From G020353115 sp964389685 (lineage in GTDB: Bacteria; Bacteroidota; Bacteroidia; Bacteroidales; VadinHA17): a DNA stretch of 64,000 bases. The stretch spans positions 1 through 64,000 of the forward strand of contig CAYMFM010000009.1 of assembly GCA_964389685.1 (NCBI GenBank), in the 5' to 3' direction. The notes under the pieces were generated by a model that was not told the origin of the DNA, did not search any database, and saw only the letters and a list, made by a program, of their open reading frames with translations. Positions within the stretch are counted from its first letter, which is position 1. Each line of letters begins with the position of its first letter. The position numbers and the translations under genes are program-made. This document shows positions 7,644-15,156 of this stretch, one piece after another.

Positions 7644-8135
7644 TTAATTATCTGTCGATAAATCAATCTTTCCTTCATTAACAATCACTGGATTTTCCTC
7701 TCGAGGATCAATCAAAATTATTTTAAAGAAATATTCTTTTTCATCAAAATCAATAAACAAATAATCCCATATATAATAACATATGCAGCGACAATAACAA
7801 TTTTGATATGGATTTGAACATGTGTCATTCAATGTCATTATTATTGAATCATTTGAGATGATTGCATTTGACGTGAAAGGTGCACAACATATGTAATTCA
7901 ATCCTATAAATATATCAAGTGTGTCATTCTCAATAGTAAAAACTACGGTATCGGCGCTTTCATCAATTCCACTTTTTAATTGTGGAAAATTTAAACCATT
8001 ACAGCCCCCAATAACAGTCTTTACATATGTTATATTTTTATCAACATAACCATTATCAGACGTTTTTTCACATTCCACTAATAGAAATATTAGGCAAATC
8101 ATTCCTAAAACCAATATATAATTTCTTCTTCCCAT
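7644..8135 (-). CDS. Cysteine-rich lipoprotein-like cassette protein
   Basis: A 163-residue protein with a hydrophobic N-terminal segment (residues about 5-21) ending LLVEC, which resembles a lipobox but has E before the cysteine, so lipidation is uncertain. The mature part is beta-rich and contains a dense cysteine cluster (NPYQNCYCRCICYY, residues about 109-122) plus others near residues 44 and 83, suggesting disulphides in the periplasm or at the cell surface. No family is recognised. The gene is the sole coding region between the complementary boxes GTTAGGGC and GCCCTAAC, so it is a cassette gene in the same orientation as the others. Confidence 0.6.
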   Translation of the reverse strand: MGRRNYILVLGMICLIFLLVECEKTSDNGYVDKNITYVKTVIGGCNGLNFPQLKSGIDESADTVVFTIENDTLDIFIGLNYICCAPFTSNAIISNDSIIMTLNDTCSNPYQNCYCRCICYYIWDYLFIDFDEKEYFFKIILIDPREENPVIVNEGKIDLSTDN

Positions 8136-8236
8136 TTGTTAACAGCTATACCTTCTATAATGATGGTCAAAATGTATATCCGGTTGCGTCATTAATAATC
8201 ACAATTTCATTTTATAATAATGTCTTCAATTAATTT

Positions 8237-8443
8237 GCCCTAACGCCGCGCTAAACGAAGTTCCGCACTGAGGGCGATTCCGCGAGAGCTTGCTCTCAGC
8301 GGAAGTAAAGCCCGTAAGGGCGGGACCAAATTGCGTTTAGCGACTTTGTTCGGGCACGTTTTGATTCGATATCCAGCTAAAGCTGATTATATGTATAAAG
8401 TTACAAAGCAATTTGGTTTAGCGCGGCGTTCAGGCACATTTCT
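8237..8443 (-). repeat. attC-like site with nested inverted repeats
   Basis: The 15-base arms AACGCCGCGCTAAAC (8242-8256) and GTTTAGCGCGGCGTT (8416-8430) are perfectly inverted. A second pair is nested inside: CGCTAAACG (8249-8257) with CGTTTAGCG (8334-8342), and GCCCTAAC (8237-8244) with GTTCGGGC (8348-8355). On the minus strand it ends in R' GTTAGGGC, which starts the next cassette. The inner pair alone has complete R''-L''...L'-R' layout over about 120 bases, and the outer pair makes a longer alternative. Two neighbouring sites may have been partly merged. Confidence 0.55.
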
Positions 8444-8514
8444 TTTGGATGCAGGAGTCCCGCCCTGGCGGGACGGGCAGACAAAAGTTCAGCTTTAGCT
8501 GAATGTGCCTGAAC
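8428..8514. repeat. Gene-less mini-unit bounded by 13-bp inverted repeat
   Basis: GTTCAGGCACATT (8428-8440) and AATGTGCCTGAAC (8502-8514) are perfect inverted copies around about 60 bases without a reading frame. The interior contains CCCGCC-tgg-CGGGACGGG and TTCAGCTTTAGCTGAA palindromes. The arrangement repeats that of the gene-bearing cassettes, where the unit start is complementary to its own end, so this may be an empty or eroded cassette. The palindrome CAGCTTTAGCTG appears again, slightly changed, near 8375-8387. Confidence 0.4.
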
Positions 8515-8603
8515 TTGTTTATAAAGGAAGGAAATGTTCGTTTTATTGACTCAAAACAGGGGGTAAAACGAATGTTTTGTTCCTTTAAACACAACAAGTT
8601 ACA

Positions 8604-8717
8604 TCATAATCTTAACTTATCCAAGGGATTCATGATATTCATCAGGTTTTTCCTGCTTACGTATGTGTAAATCTCTGTTGTCCTGCTACTTGAGTGCCCA
8701 AATAGCACCTGTATGTT
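8604..8717 (-). pseudogene. Tyrosine recombinase remnant (C-terminal 37 residues)
   Basis: The minus strand from 8717 to the TGA at 8604-8606 translates to a peptide with FGHSSSRTTEIYTYVS followed by MNPLDKL. It carries the catalytic GH box and the tyrosine nucleophile context (EIYTYVS) of tyrosine recombinases, ending as many Bacteroidota XerD/integrase-like proteins do. Everything upstream is missing: the frame overlaps the last codons of the deacetylase gene, so the breakpoint is within a few bases of 8717. It may be what is left of the enzyme that moved the accessory island. It is too short to tell an integron integrase from a XerD-like one. Confidence 0.7.
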
Positions 8718-9553
8718 CAATCCGGTAATTCCACCAGATCGCTCAGAAGGGGGAACTGATACCCCCTGGATTTCAATTCAATGATCAGACTGTTCAGCAA
8801 GGAATAGAATTTATCGGTCCGGTGTGGATCGGTCCCAAGGTGAAGCAGCAGTATGAATCCGTTCAGGTTATTGGATTCTTCATATGCCAGGATGTTTTTG
8901 AAAATCGAATCGGAGCTGAAATAAAGACTCCCCGGCTCTGGAATGGTCCAGTCGTGATTCGCAATGGTGCCGGGTGTAAAGTTTACCAGTGTGATCCCCA
9001 ACTGCCTGCACCATGCACTGATGGAATCGTTGTACCACTCGAAGGGTGGGAGAAACAGGAGTGCAGAATCTTTCGGTATTCCAAATTGTTCCATCTCCCG
9101 GTAATTAGCCAGCAGATCATTCGAGAACTCCGCTTTGGTTACCAGCAGGGAATCCCTGTTCTCCCAGGAAGCATACAGCAGATGCCTGTCGGAATGAGCA
9201 CCGACGTAATGCCCCTGATTGACCAGTTCCTGGATTAGAAAGGTATGCCCGGGATTCCGGTAAAAGTCACCGGTAAAGAAAAAGGATGCCCTGATACCGT
9301 GCTTATCAAGAACCTCTTTTACCGTGCTGTATCCTTCAGCAAATTCGTGAGCGGTAAATACCAGCGAGATATTCTTCCGGCTTGTATCCGTTCGGATGAG
9401 AGCACCTTTGTAATAAAGGGCGTTGGGTTGAACTTTGTCAGTATATTCTTCATCGGTTGTTACGGATTGATGACAGGAGTGCAGGATCCCTGTCATGAAT
9501 AAAATAGCAATCAGGAGATCCTGGATATGGGTTCGTATGATGCTGCCTGTCAT
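8717..9553 (-). CDS. Polysaccharide deacetylase (NodB-like, CE4 fold), secreted
   Basis: A 278-residue protein with an N-terminal hydrophobic segment ending SCHQ, probably a lipoprotein signal. The NodB domain is clear: ASFFFTGDF, motif 2 HSDRH (H-S-x-x-H, metal ligands), an LPPFEW motif 3 and motif 5 LLLHLG. Motif 1, normally TFDDG, is FTAHEFAEG, so the usual catalytic-base and metal-binding aspartates are replaced by H and E. This variant resembles a Bacteroidota subgroup known from memory and may still bind metal through H/E. The stop codon coincides with the edge of the accessory island, so the extreme C-terminus may have been altered. It acts outside the cytoplasm, substrate unknown. Confidence 0.75.
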   Translation of the reverse strand: MTGSIIRTHIQDLLIAILFMTGILHSCHQSVTTDEEYTDKVQPNALYYKGALIRTDTSRKNISLVFTAHEFAEGYSTVKEVLDKHGIRASFFFTGDFYRNPGHTFLIQELVNQGHYVGAHSDRHLLYASWENRDSLLVTKAEFSNDLLANYREMEQFGIPKDSALLFLPPFEWYNDSISAWCRQLGITLVNFTPGTIANHDWTIPEPGSLYFSSDSIFKNILAYEESNNLNGFILLLHLGTDPHRTDKFYSLLNSLIIELKSRGYQFPLLSDLVELPD

Positions 9554-9686
9554 GAGCTACTTCCTTTTGATCCATCCAAGATATGAATGATTATTTTTTT
9601 TTTAAAATCTTTCCTTGCAAAGAGTTATTAATTGATCATAATTCATAAATTTGCGTCCATAACTGACTAATAAGGAGGAACGTAAA

Positions 9687-10169
9687 ATGAAGAATCATCT
9701 CTATCTATTTTTCCTGATATTATCCGGTTTCTTTCTATTGGGTTGCCAGGGATCAGTTGAACAAGAAACAACTGATCAATTATCAACGGAAGGACAGGAT
9801 TCCGTGTTGATACAGATAGAAAAGGATTGGAGCCAGGCTGTCATATCCCAGGATATTCCGATGCTTGAAAACATCCTGTCAGAAGACATCGTTTATCATA
9901 CCGAAGAGGGAGAAGTGCTCAACCGGAAAGAGTACATCGATAATTTTATACGGAATAAAAGGAACATCCAGTCGGTAGAGGTGGATAACATGAATGTCTT
10001 CTTTTTCGAAGGTAATATTGCCGTGGTTACCGGAACCTCCAAAGAGATCGGTATGGACGAGGACAATACCCTGGTTGAATATTCAGGTCTCTGGACCAAC
10101 GTATGGTTAAGAAAAGATGGAACCTGGCAATGCATTGCCGGCCATGGCAATACAAAAGTTGTTAAGTAG
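9687..10169 (+). CDS. Lipoprotein with SnoaL/DUF4440-type (NTF2-like) domain
   Basis: A 160-residue protein with a lipoprotein signal (FFLLGC, cysteine at about 20) and an NTF2-like fold: IEKDWSQAVISQDIPMLENILSEDIVYHTEEGEVLNRKEYI is the classic start of DUF4440 proteins, and the C-terminal strands end YSGLWTNVWLRKDGTWQCIAGHGN. Such proteins are small cone-shaped domains used as enzymes or ligand binders, and the role here is unknown. The start is supported by an AGGAGG sequence at 9673-9678, an unusually strong Shine-Dalgarno site for this phylum. It is convergent with the GH2 gene. Confidence 0.75.
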   Translation: MKNHLYLFFLILSGFFLLGCQGSVEQETTDQLSTEGQDSVLIQIEKDWSQAVISQDIPMLENILSEDIVYHTEEGEVLNRKEYIDNFIRNKRNIQSVEVDNMNVFFFEGNIAVVTGTSKEIGMDEDNTLVEYSGLWTNVWLRKDGTWQCIAGHGNTKVVK

Positions 10170-10191
10170 ATTCCTCCTTTCCTGTTGAATT

Positions 10192-12690
10192 TTACTGAAC
10201 AGTAATTTCATCCAGGAAGACCCAGGCTTTTTTGCCAGCTCCTTCGTGCCATTCCGGGCATTCTCTAATGCTTGTCAAATAGACGTGAACATACCGGGCT
10301 GAGGTTGCATAGAAGTCAACAACAAGGTTCCGGATTGATGCTTCGCGATGCTCTTCCGGTATCTCCTGTTCCAGCTCACCACATTCACGATATTCAATAC
10401 CATCATCGGATACTTCAACGGTTATTTTTTCAGGCAAGAATATCCAGCCTCGGGTGGATTCAAGGCAGCCGATGGTTATTTCTGAGATATTCCGGATCTC
10501 ACCCAGGTCAAATGTAACTTCAACATCCGTTCCTTCAAATCCCTGCCATTTACCATCACGCTGATCCGTTGTCCCTATTATCCCGTCACGAAGTCCAAAA
10601 TCACCCCCGGCACTGTATCGTTCAGCATACCGGGTGGTATAAACCGGCCGGATAATATCCGTTTTTGTAAAGACTGCTTCAGCGATCCTGCTGCTCATAT
10701 CTTCCGAAAATGCCCTTGCTTTAAGTGTACAATCCATCGTAAGGGTGATGGATTTTTTGTATTCAGGGGAGGTCTTGACAGGATCGGAACCATCGGTGGT
10801 ATAACGAATGACATGATCATTTACCCGGGCTATCTGCACCGTATCGTTTTCATTGAACCAGCCACCCGGCGGTTTGATTTCAGGAGCCGGAATGAAGCTG
10901 TTTGTGTTGATCCGGAAGGCGTCTTCCAGATTCAGCTTCACGATTTCCCGGTCATAGGTTAACAATCCGTTTGTTTCCGTCTCAACATCGGTTATCTGTG
11001 TATAGACGGATGCACTTAATCCTTTATGCATGAAATCATAAACCTGAGTATAAAATTGCTCATATCGGTTCATCAGCTCCTGTTTGTCAGACATGTTTCT
11101 GTATCCCCAGTGTTCTTCAATCCAGGTATGTCCTTCAATCGCCAGTCCCAGTCCACCGAATTCACCCAAGACGATTGCTCTCTCCCCTTGCGGTTCCGGC
11201 ATCCTCGGCTCTGGATAGTGGTGTATATCCAGAATACCACCGACACCACGGTCTGTCCAACCGCTTGCATTGTTGACCAGCCTTGTCGGATCAAGCTCCT
11301 TTATCCGGTTCACGATTCCTTCCGTATTGAATTGTCCCCATCCCTCATTAAACGGTACCCATACGATGATGGAGGGATGATTGAATTTGGTCAGGATCAT
11401 TCGATCCAGTTCCTGTTCAAACTGAGCGGCTGATTCGGAGGTCCTGTTCAGATCAGGGTTTCTCGATCCGATATATTTATCCCCGCTCGGCATATCCTGC
11501 CAGACCATGATGCCCAGCTTGTCGCACCAGGTATAAAACCTGCGGGGTTCGACTTTCACATGCTTCCTGAGCATATTGAAGCCCAGTTGTTTGGTGATCT
11601 CAATATCATGCCTGAGCGCTTCATCCGTGGGAGCAGTGTAAATGCCATCCGGCCAGAATCCCTGATCCAGCGGGCCATTCTGGAATACAAATTCATTGTT
11701 CAGGAGCATTCGCGTATATCCTGATGCATCCTTCCCAAGGCTTATTTTTCGCATGCCAAAATAACTGGTAACTTCATCAATAGCCTCCCCATCTTTTATA
11801 AGGGTTAGTTTAAGATCGTAAAGATAGGGGGATCCCGGAGTCCAGAGTTGCGGATTGTTCAGTGGGATGGTAATAGGATTACCGGCAAGGCCCTCTCCGG
11901 CTGCAACTTCCTGGAATCCATCAAGGACCGCTATGGCAATATTGGATCCGGATTGGTACCGGTCAGATATCACCGTGATTTCAATAGTGCTGTCATCAAT
12001 ATTAGTAGTGGTAAATATTTCGGTTATACTTTCCTCCGGCACCGGCTCGATCCAGACGGTCTGCCAGATACCCGTTACCGGTGTGTACCAGATACCGTGG
12101 GGATCATTTACCTGTTTGCCCCTGGGTTGTGTGCCATCGCTTGTAGGGTCAAATACCGATACCAGCATAACCTGTTCTTTCGCATCATTGATGTATTCAG
12201 TAATATCAAGGCTGAACGGATCGTATCCTCCCTTATGAGAACCTGCCAGCTGATCGTTAATCCACACTTTCGTTTCCCAGTCTACTGCCTCAAAATGAAG
12301 CAGGACTTTCCGGTTTAACCATCCATCGGGAATAGTAAACCGGTTGAAATACCAGAGCAGGCTATCTTTACCTACCCTGCTTTTTACACCCGACAGGGCT
12401 GATTCAACCGGAAAGGGAACCAGGATCTTACCATCCCATTCTTCAGGTACATCCTGGTCGATGGGTGTTATGGCATAGTCCCATAATCCATTCAGGTTTC
12501 TCCATTCATCCCGTACCATCATAGGACGCGGGTATTCGGGATGAGGATTACCAGGATCTACTTCCTGTGCCCACCTGGTTTCAATCGGGTTGGGAACCAT
12601 CTTCCAGGTAATCCTGGGTTGACAGGAACAAAGGGAAAATAATATCCCCGAAACAACTAAGATTGGTGATAATGACCGGATACTTTTCAT
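10192..12690 (-). CDS. Secreted GH2 glycosidase (beta-galactosidase/glucuronidase-like)
   Basis: An 832-residue lipoprotein (signal ending SLCSC, about 21-23). In order it has a GH2 sugar-binding jelly roll (about 60-215), an immunoglobulin-like domain (about 220-315) and a TIM barrel. The acid/base is E449 in FNEGWGQ and the likely nucleophile is E510 in IVLGEFGG. After the barrel come a chitobiase-type C-terminal strand domain (YTTDGSDP, about 650-700) and a discoidin/F5-F8-type carbohydrate-binding domain (about 705-832). The family cleaves beta-linked galactose, glucuronate or mannose, and the exact substrate cannot be read here. Neighbouring fucosidases and sulfatase suggest it trims a fucosylated glycan in the periplasm or at the cell surface. 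Confidence 0.85.
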   Translation of the reverse strand: MKSIRSLSPILVVSGILFSLCSCQPRITWKMVPNPIETRWAQEVDPGNPHPEYPRPMMVRDEWRNLNGLWDYAITPIDQDVPEEWDGKILVPFPVESALSGVKSRVGKDSLLWYFNRFTIPDGWLNRKVLLHFEAVDWETKVWINDQLAGSHKGGYDPFSLDITEYINDAKEQVMLVSVFDPTSDGTQPRGKQVNDPHGIWYTPVTGIWQTVWIEPVPEESITEIFTTTNIDDSTIEITVISDRYQSGSNIAIAVLDGFQEVAAGEGLAGNPITIPLNNPQLWTPGSPYLYDLKLTLIKDGEAIDEVTSYFGMRKISLGKDASGYTRMLLNNEFVFQNGPLDQGFWPDGIYTAPTDEALRHDIEITKQLGFNMLRKHVKVEPRRFYTWCDKLGIMVWQDMPSGDKYIGSRNPDLNRTSESAAQFEQELDRMILTKFNHPSIIVWVPFNEGWGQFNTEGIVNRIKELDPTRLVNNASGWTDRGVGGILDIHHYPEPRMPEPQGERAIVLGEFGGLGLAIEGHTWIEEHWGYRNMSDKQELMNRYEQFYTQVYDFMHKGLSASVYTQITDVETETNGLLTYDREIVKLNLEDAFRINTNSFIPAPEIKPPGGWFNENDTVQIARVNDHVIRYTTDGSDPVKTSPEYKKSITLTMDCTLKARAFSEDMSSRIAEAVFTKTDIIRPVYTTRYAERYSAGGDFGLRDGIIGTTDQRDGKWQGFEGTDVEVTFDLGEIRNISEITIGCLESTRGWIFLPEKITVEVSDDGIEYRECGELEQEIPEEHREASIRNLVVDFYATSARYVHVYLTSIRECPEWHEGAGKKAWVFLDEITVQ

Positions 12691-12799
12691 GTTAGAACCA
12701 TTTGTTAAATTAAATAGACTAAGCTGCTGCGAAGGTATGCTTTAGGAGTAAAATATAAAAGGAATACACAGAGACGTCAGGAATATATCTGGTAAATTT

Positions 12800-12875
12800 T
12801 TTTGCTATTGGAGAACGACTTTCCAAATCGCTTGCGCTCTATTGAGCGCTTTTTAACTTCCCACCAATGGAAAAA
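12800..12875. repeat. Hairpin repeat family D, copy 1
   Basis: TTGGAGAACGACTTTCCAAATCGC followed by GCGCTC-TATT-GAGCGC and TTTTT. Other copies lie at 37355-37465 and 61850-61965. The unit carries two hairpins: GGAGAACGACT/AGTCG-type and GCGCTC/GAGCGC. It sits in the gap between the CBM9-like gene and the GH2 gene. The second hairpin with its T-run could end transcription in the plus direction, although no plus-strand gene needs it here. Confidence 0.55.
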
Positions 12876-12960
12876 TAAATAATTTCAACGTCAATTCATT
12901 TTTGTATAAGCAGTTACAGAGGAACACTTACCGTACAATTTTAGTTGAATACATAGAGTT

Positions 12961-13632
12961 CTAATTAAACCGGAGTATTCCGAATTTCCAGGGACAATGG
13001 AAGTCGATCTTACCGGTTGGACTCCAGGCATAATATCTTGTTGCGCCACCTTCTTGTGAATCGATACGATACAGGTTAATCCGCCATTCATCACCAGGAA
13101 CCGGAACGGGATTCTGAGCACCAAATAATTCACTGAAGGGGATGGCATATTCAACAGACCAAAACCGTCCTTTGCCTGGTATTCCGAATTCTCCTTCAAT
13201 ATGGACCTTCGTGGTAATCCCGGAATCAAAATCGGTCAATCCTGTAAAGTCCGCAGCTTCTCTGTGACTTGCCCTGTTGGAAAGAATGCATGCATCAAAA
13301 ACTGTATTCTTCGGACTGACATTGATTTCATAATACTGATGATCTGATCCTGCGGGGCTGAGAAACACTTCAACACACTCTTCATTATATATCGGTGAAT
13401 CCCTCTGGTCATAAGTGCCCCAGATATAATCATCTTCACAGTGAAACGCTATATATAAGCTTGTCCCTGAATATACCATACGCACTACTGTTTGTTGGTC
13501 CGCATCCTTACCAGTAACATTATCAACCAGTCGAATAACATCTCCCAATTCCCATAACGGATCATCTATCTGTCCCGTTAGAGCTATTTCACGGTCTATT
13601 CTCCGGCAGGTATAAACCTTTCCCTCAACCAT
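12961..13632 (-). CDS. CBM9-like (DOMON-fold) carbohydrate-binding protein
   Basis: A 223-residue protein spanning essentially one carbohydrate-binding family 9-like domain. ALTGQIDDPLWELG at the start, VRMVYSGTSLYIAFHCED, the EECVEVFLSP strand, YYEINVSPKNTVFD, and the end WSVEYAIPFSELFG...WRINLYRID are the usual landmarks. No signal peptide is visible, so it is either cytoplasmic or the true start lies elsewhere, although no better upstream start is apparent. Such stand-alone domains in Bacteroidota accompany glycan-utilisation genes and bind sugars rather than cleave them. It is divergent from the sugar isomerase-like gene at 13781. Confidence 0.75.
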   Translation of the reverse strand: MVEGKVYTCRRIDREIALTGQIDDPLWELGDVIRLVDNVTGKDADQQTVVRMVYSGTSLYIAFHCEDDYIWGTYDQRDSPIYNEECVEVFLSPAGSDHQYYEINVSPKNTVFDACILSNRASHREAADFTGLTDFDSGITTKVHIEGEFGIPGKGRFWSVEYAIPFSELFGAQNPVPVPGDEWRINLYRIDSQEGGATRYYAWSPTGKIDFHCPWKFGILRFN

Positions 13633-13780
13633 GTTTCTAAGATAGTCATATTTGATTGCAATTTGAGTTGTAATCGTTATGATTTTGTTCCGGTAAATAT
13701 TAATTTCACATGCACAAAATTTCGAACGAAAAGATTTAATAAAGTATTAATCCAAAAATTTAATCTTAAAACCCGATATC

Positions 13781-14632
13781 ATGAAAAAAACATTTGTTAC
13801 ACTGGCTGCAGTTGTTTTTGCTTCCGCTATGCTTTCATCGTTCACCTTTCCCGGAATAGATGGGGCAAGTCAGGAAAAGCCCAACTGGCATGTTGGATTC
13901 CAGGCATATACTTTCCGCCTTTTCTCTTTTGAAGAGGCACTGGAAAAAGGATCCTCCATTGGATTGAAATATGTGGAGGCCTATTACGGACAGACGCTAT
14001 CGAAAGATGGTGATGTGAGTATTGATTATAAAATGGATGAAAAAAACCGTCAGAAAATGAAAGAGCTCCTGAAAAAGTATGATGTGAAGCTGATCAGTTC
14101 AGGAGTTGTTACCTGCAGAAATGAGGAGGATTGGAATGCCCTGTTTGAATTCGCCGATGAGATGGGTATTCAGACCATTACTTCTGAACCGGCTCCCAAT
14201 GACCTTGATCTCGTTGAGTCGCTGGCAGATGAATATGGAATAAACGTTGCCTTTCATAACCATCCACAACCCTCGCGTTATTGGAATCCGGATGTTGCAC
14301 TTGAAGCGTTGGAAGGAAGAAGTGAGCGGCTTGGGGTTTGTGCAGATACCGGGCACTGGATACGATCGGGGCTGGATCCGGTAGAATGCCTGAAAAAACT
14401 GGAAGGCAGGATCATTAACCTGCATTTTAAGGACCTCAATGAAAAATCCCGCGATGCGCATGATGTACCGTGGGGTACAGGTATTGCTGATGTACCGGCA
14501 ATATTGCAGGAACTGAAAAGACAGAATTTTGCCGGTTATTTTATGATTGAATATGAATACAACTGGGAAAATTCAGTTCCTGACCTGAAACAGTGCGTTG
14601 AGAATTTCAACAAAATGGTCGCTGAATTATAG
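13781..14632 (+). CDS. Secreted xylose isomerase-like TIM-barrel sugar isomerase/epimerase
   Basis: A 283-residue protein with a Sec signal peptide (about 1-29) and an AP-endonuclease-2/xylose isomerase-like TIM barrel. Likely metal ligands are E in TSEP, H in FHNH, D in CADTGHW, H in LHFKD and E in MIEYEYNW. Members isomerise or epimerise sugars or act on 3-keto-sugars, and export with a signal peptide is common in Bacteroidota and suggests action on periplasmic oligosaccharide products. The substrate is unknown. A perfect 18-base inverted repeat overlaps its stop codon and probably serves as 3' end structure. Confidence 0.75.
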   Translation: MKKTFVTLAAVVFASAMLSSFTFPGIDGASQEKPNWHVGFQAYTFRLFSFEEALEKGSSIGLKYVEAYYGQTLSKDGDVSIDYKMDEKNRQKMKELLKKYDVKLISSGVVTCRNEEDWNALFEFADEMGIQTITSEPAPNDLDLVESLADEYGINVAFHNHPQPSRYWNPDVALEALEGRSERLGVCADTGHWIRSGLDPVECLKKLEGRIINLHFKDLNEKSRDAHDVPWGTGIADVPAILQELKRQNFAGYFMIEYEYNWENSVPDLKQCVENFNKMVAEL

Positions 14633-14664
14633 AATCTCTGGACTCTGAGTCCAGAGATTCTATA
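14628..14664 (+). terminator. Perfect 18-bp hairpin overlapping a stop codon
   Basis: TATAGAATCTCTGGACTC (14628-14645) and GAGTCCAGAGATTCTATA (14647-14664) are perfectly complementary with one base between them. The TAG stop codon of the isomerase-like gene is inside the left arm. There is no clear T-run after it, so it may act as an RNA-stabilising 3' end or a weak bidirectional terminator rather than a classic intrinsic terminator. Confidence 0.6.
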
Positions 14665-14773
14665 ATAGTTATATGTTATAAGTTATAAGTTAATTGTTGG
14701 ACGTTAGGCTATTTGAGTGCTGGCTTCAATAATTTCAAATAATAATTGATTTTTGGGTATTTAGCTCCATATT

Positions 14774-15063
14774 TACCCCGGCAGGGGTAGAACAATGAGT
14801 AACCACCGGTGACCACCGGTGGTTAAAATGCACGAGAAGATTACAACCCTGCAGGGGTTGAATANNNNNNNNNNNNNNNNNNNNNNNNNNNNNNNNNNNN
14901 NNNNNNNNNNNNNNNNNNNNNNNNNNNNNNNNNNNNNNNNNNNNNNNNNNNNNNNNNNNNNNNNTGACCACCGGTGGTTAAAATGCACGAGAAGATTACA
15001 ACCCTGCAGGGGTTGAATAGTAATCATCAACTCTGTAATATTCAACCCAATTCAGGGTTGAGC
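14774..15063. repeat. REP-like palindrome family A, with assembly gap
   Basis: The unit reads TACCCCGGCAGGGGTAGAA, then CAATGAGTA, ACCACCGGT hairpins, GGTTAAAATGCACGAGAAG and ACCCTGCAGGGGTTGAATA. Other copies lie at 16581-16675, 34700-34945 and 51289-51405. Each unit has three self-complementary parts (CCCC/GGGG, ACCGGTGGT, ACCCT/GGGGTT). The second half is present on both sides of a 100-N gap, which I attribute to assembly rather than biology. The rest of this 520-base gap shows no gene. Confidence 0.7.
14865..14964. other. 100-N scaffold gap flanked by identical 55-mers
   Basis: The 55 bases before the gap (14810-14864) and after it (14965-15019) are identical. The second gap in the window shows the same 55-base, 100-N pattern. 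This is what a scaffolder produces when two contigs overlap by the assembly k-mer but are joined with a default gap, so about 155 bases here are probably artefactual. Confidence 0.85.
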
Positions 15064-15156
15064 AATATCCTCATCTTAATTACCCGGCAGGCAGGAATGT
15101 TGAACGTTGGTTGATGTGGCGTAGCCATGCCTTTGGCAGATGTTGAACGTTCATTG

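Noticed and set aside
14774..15063. Possible CRISPR array, because of regularly repeated palindromes
   Set aside because: Only two copies, created by an assembly gap, with no unique spacers and no cas genes.
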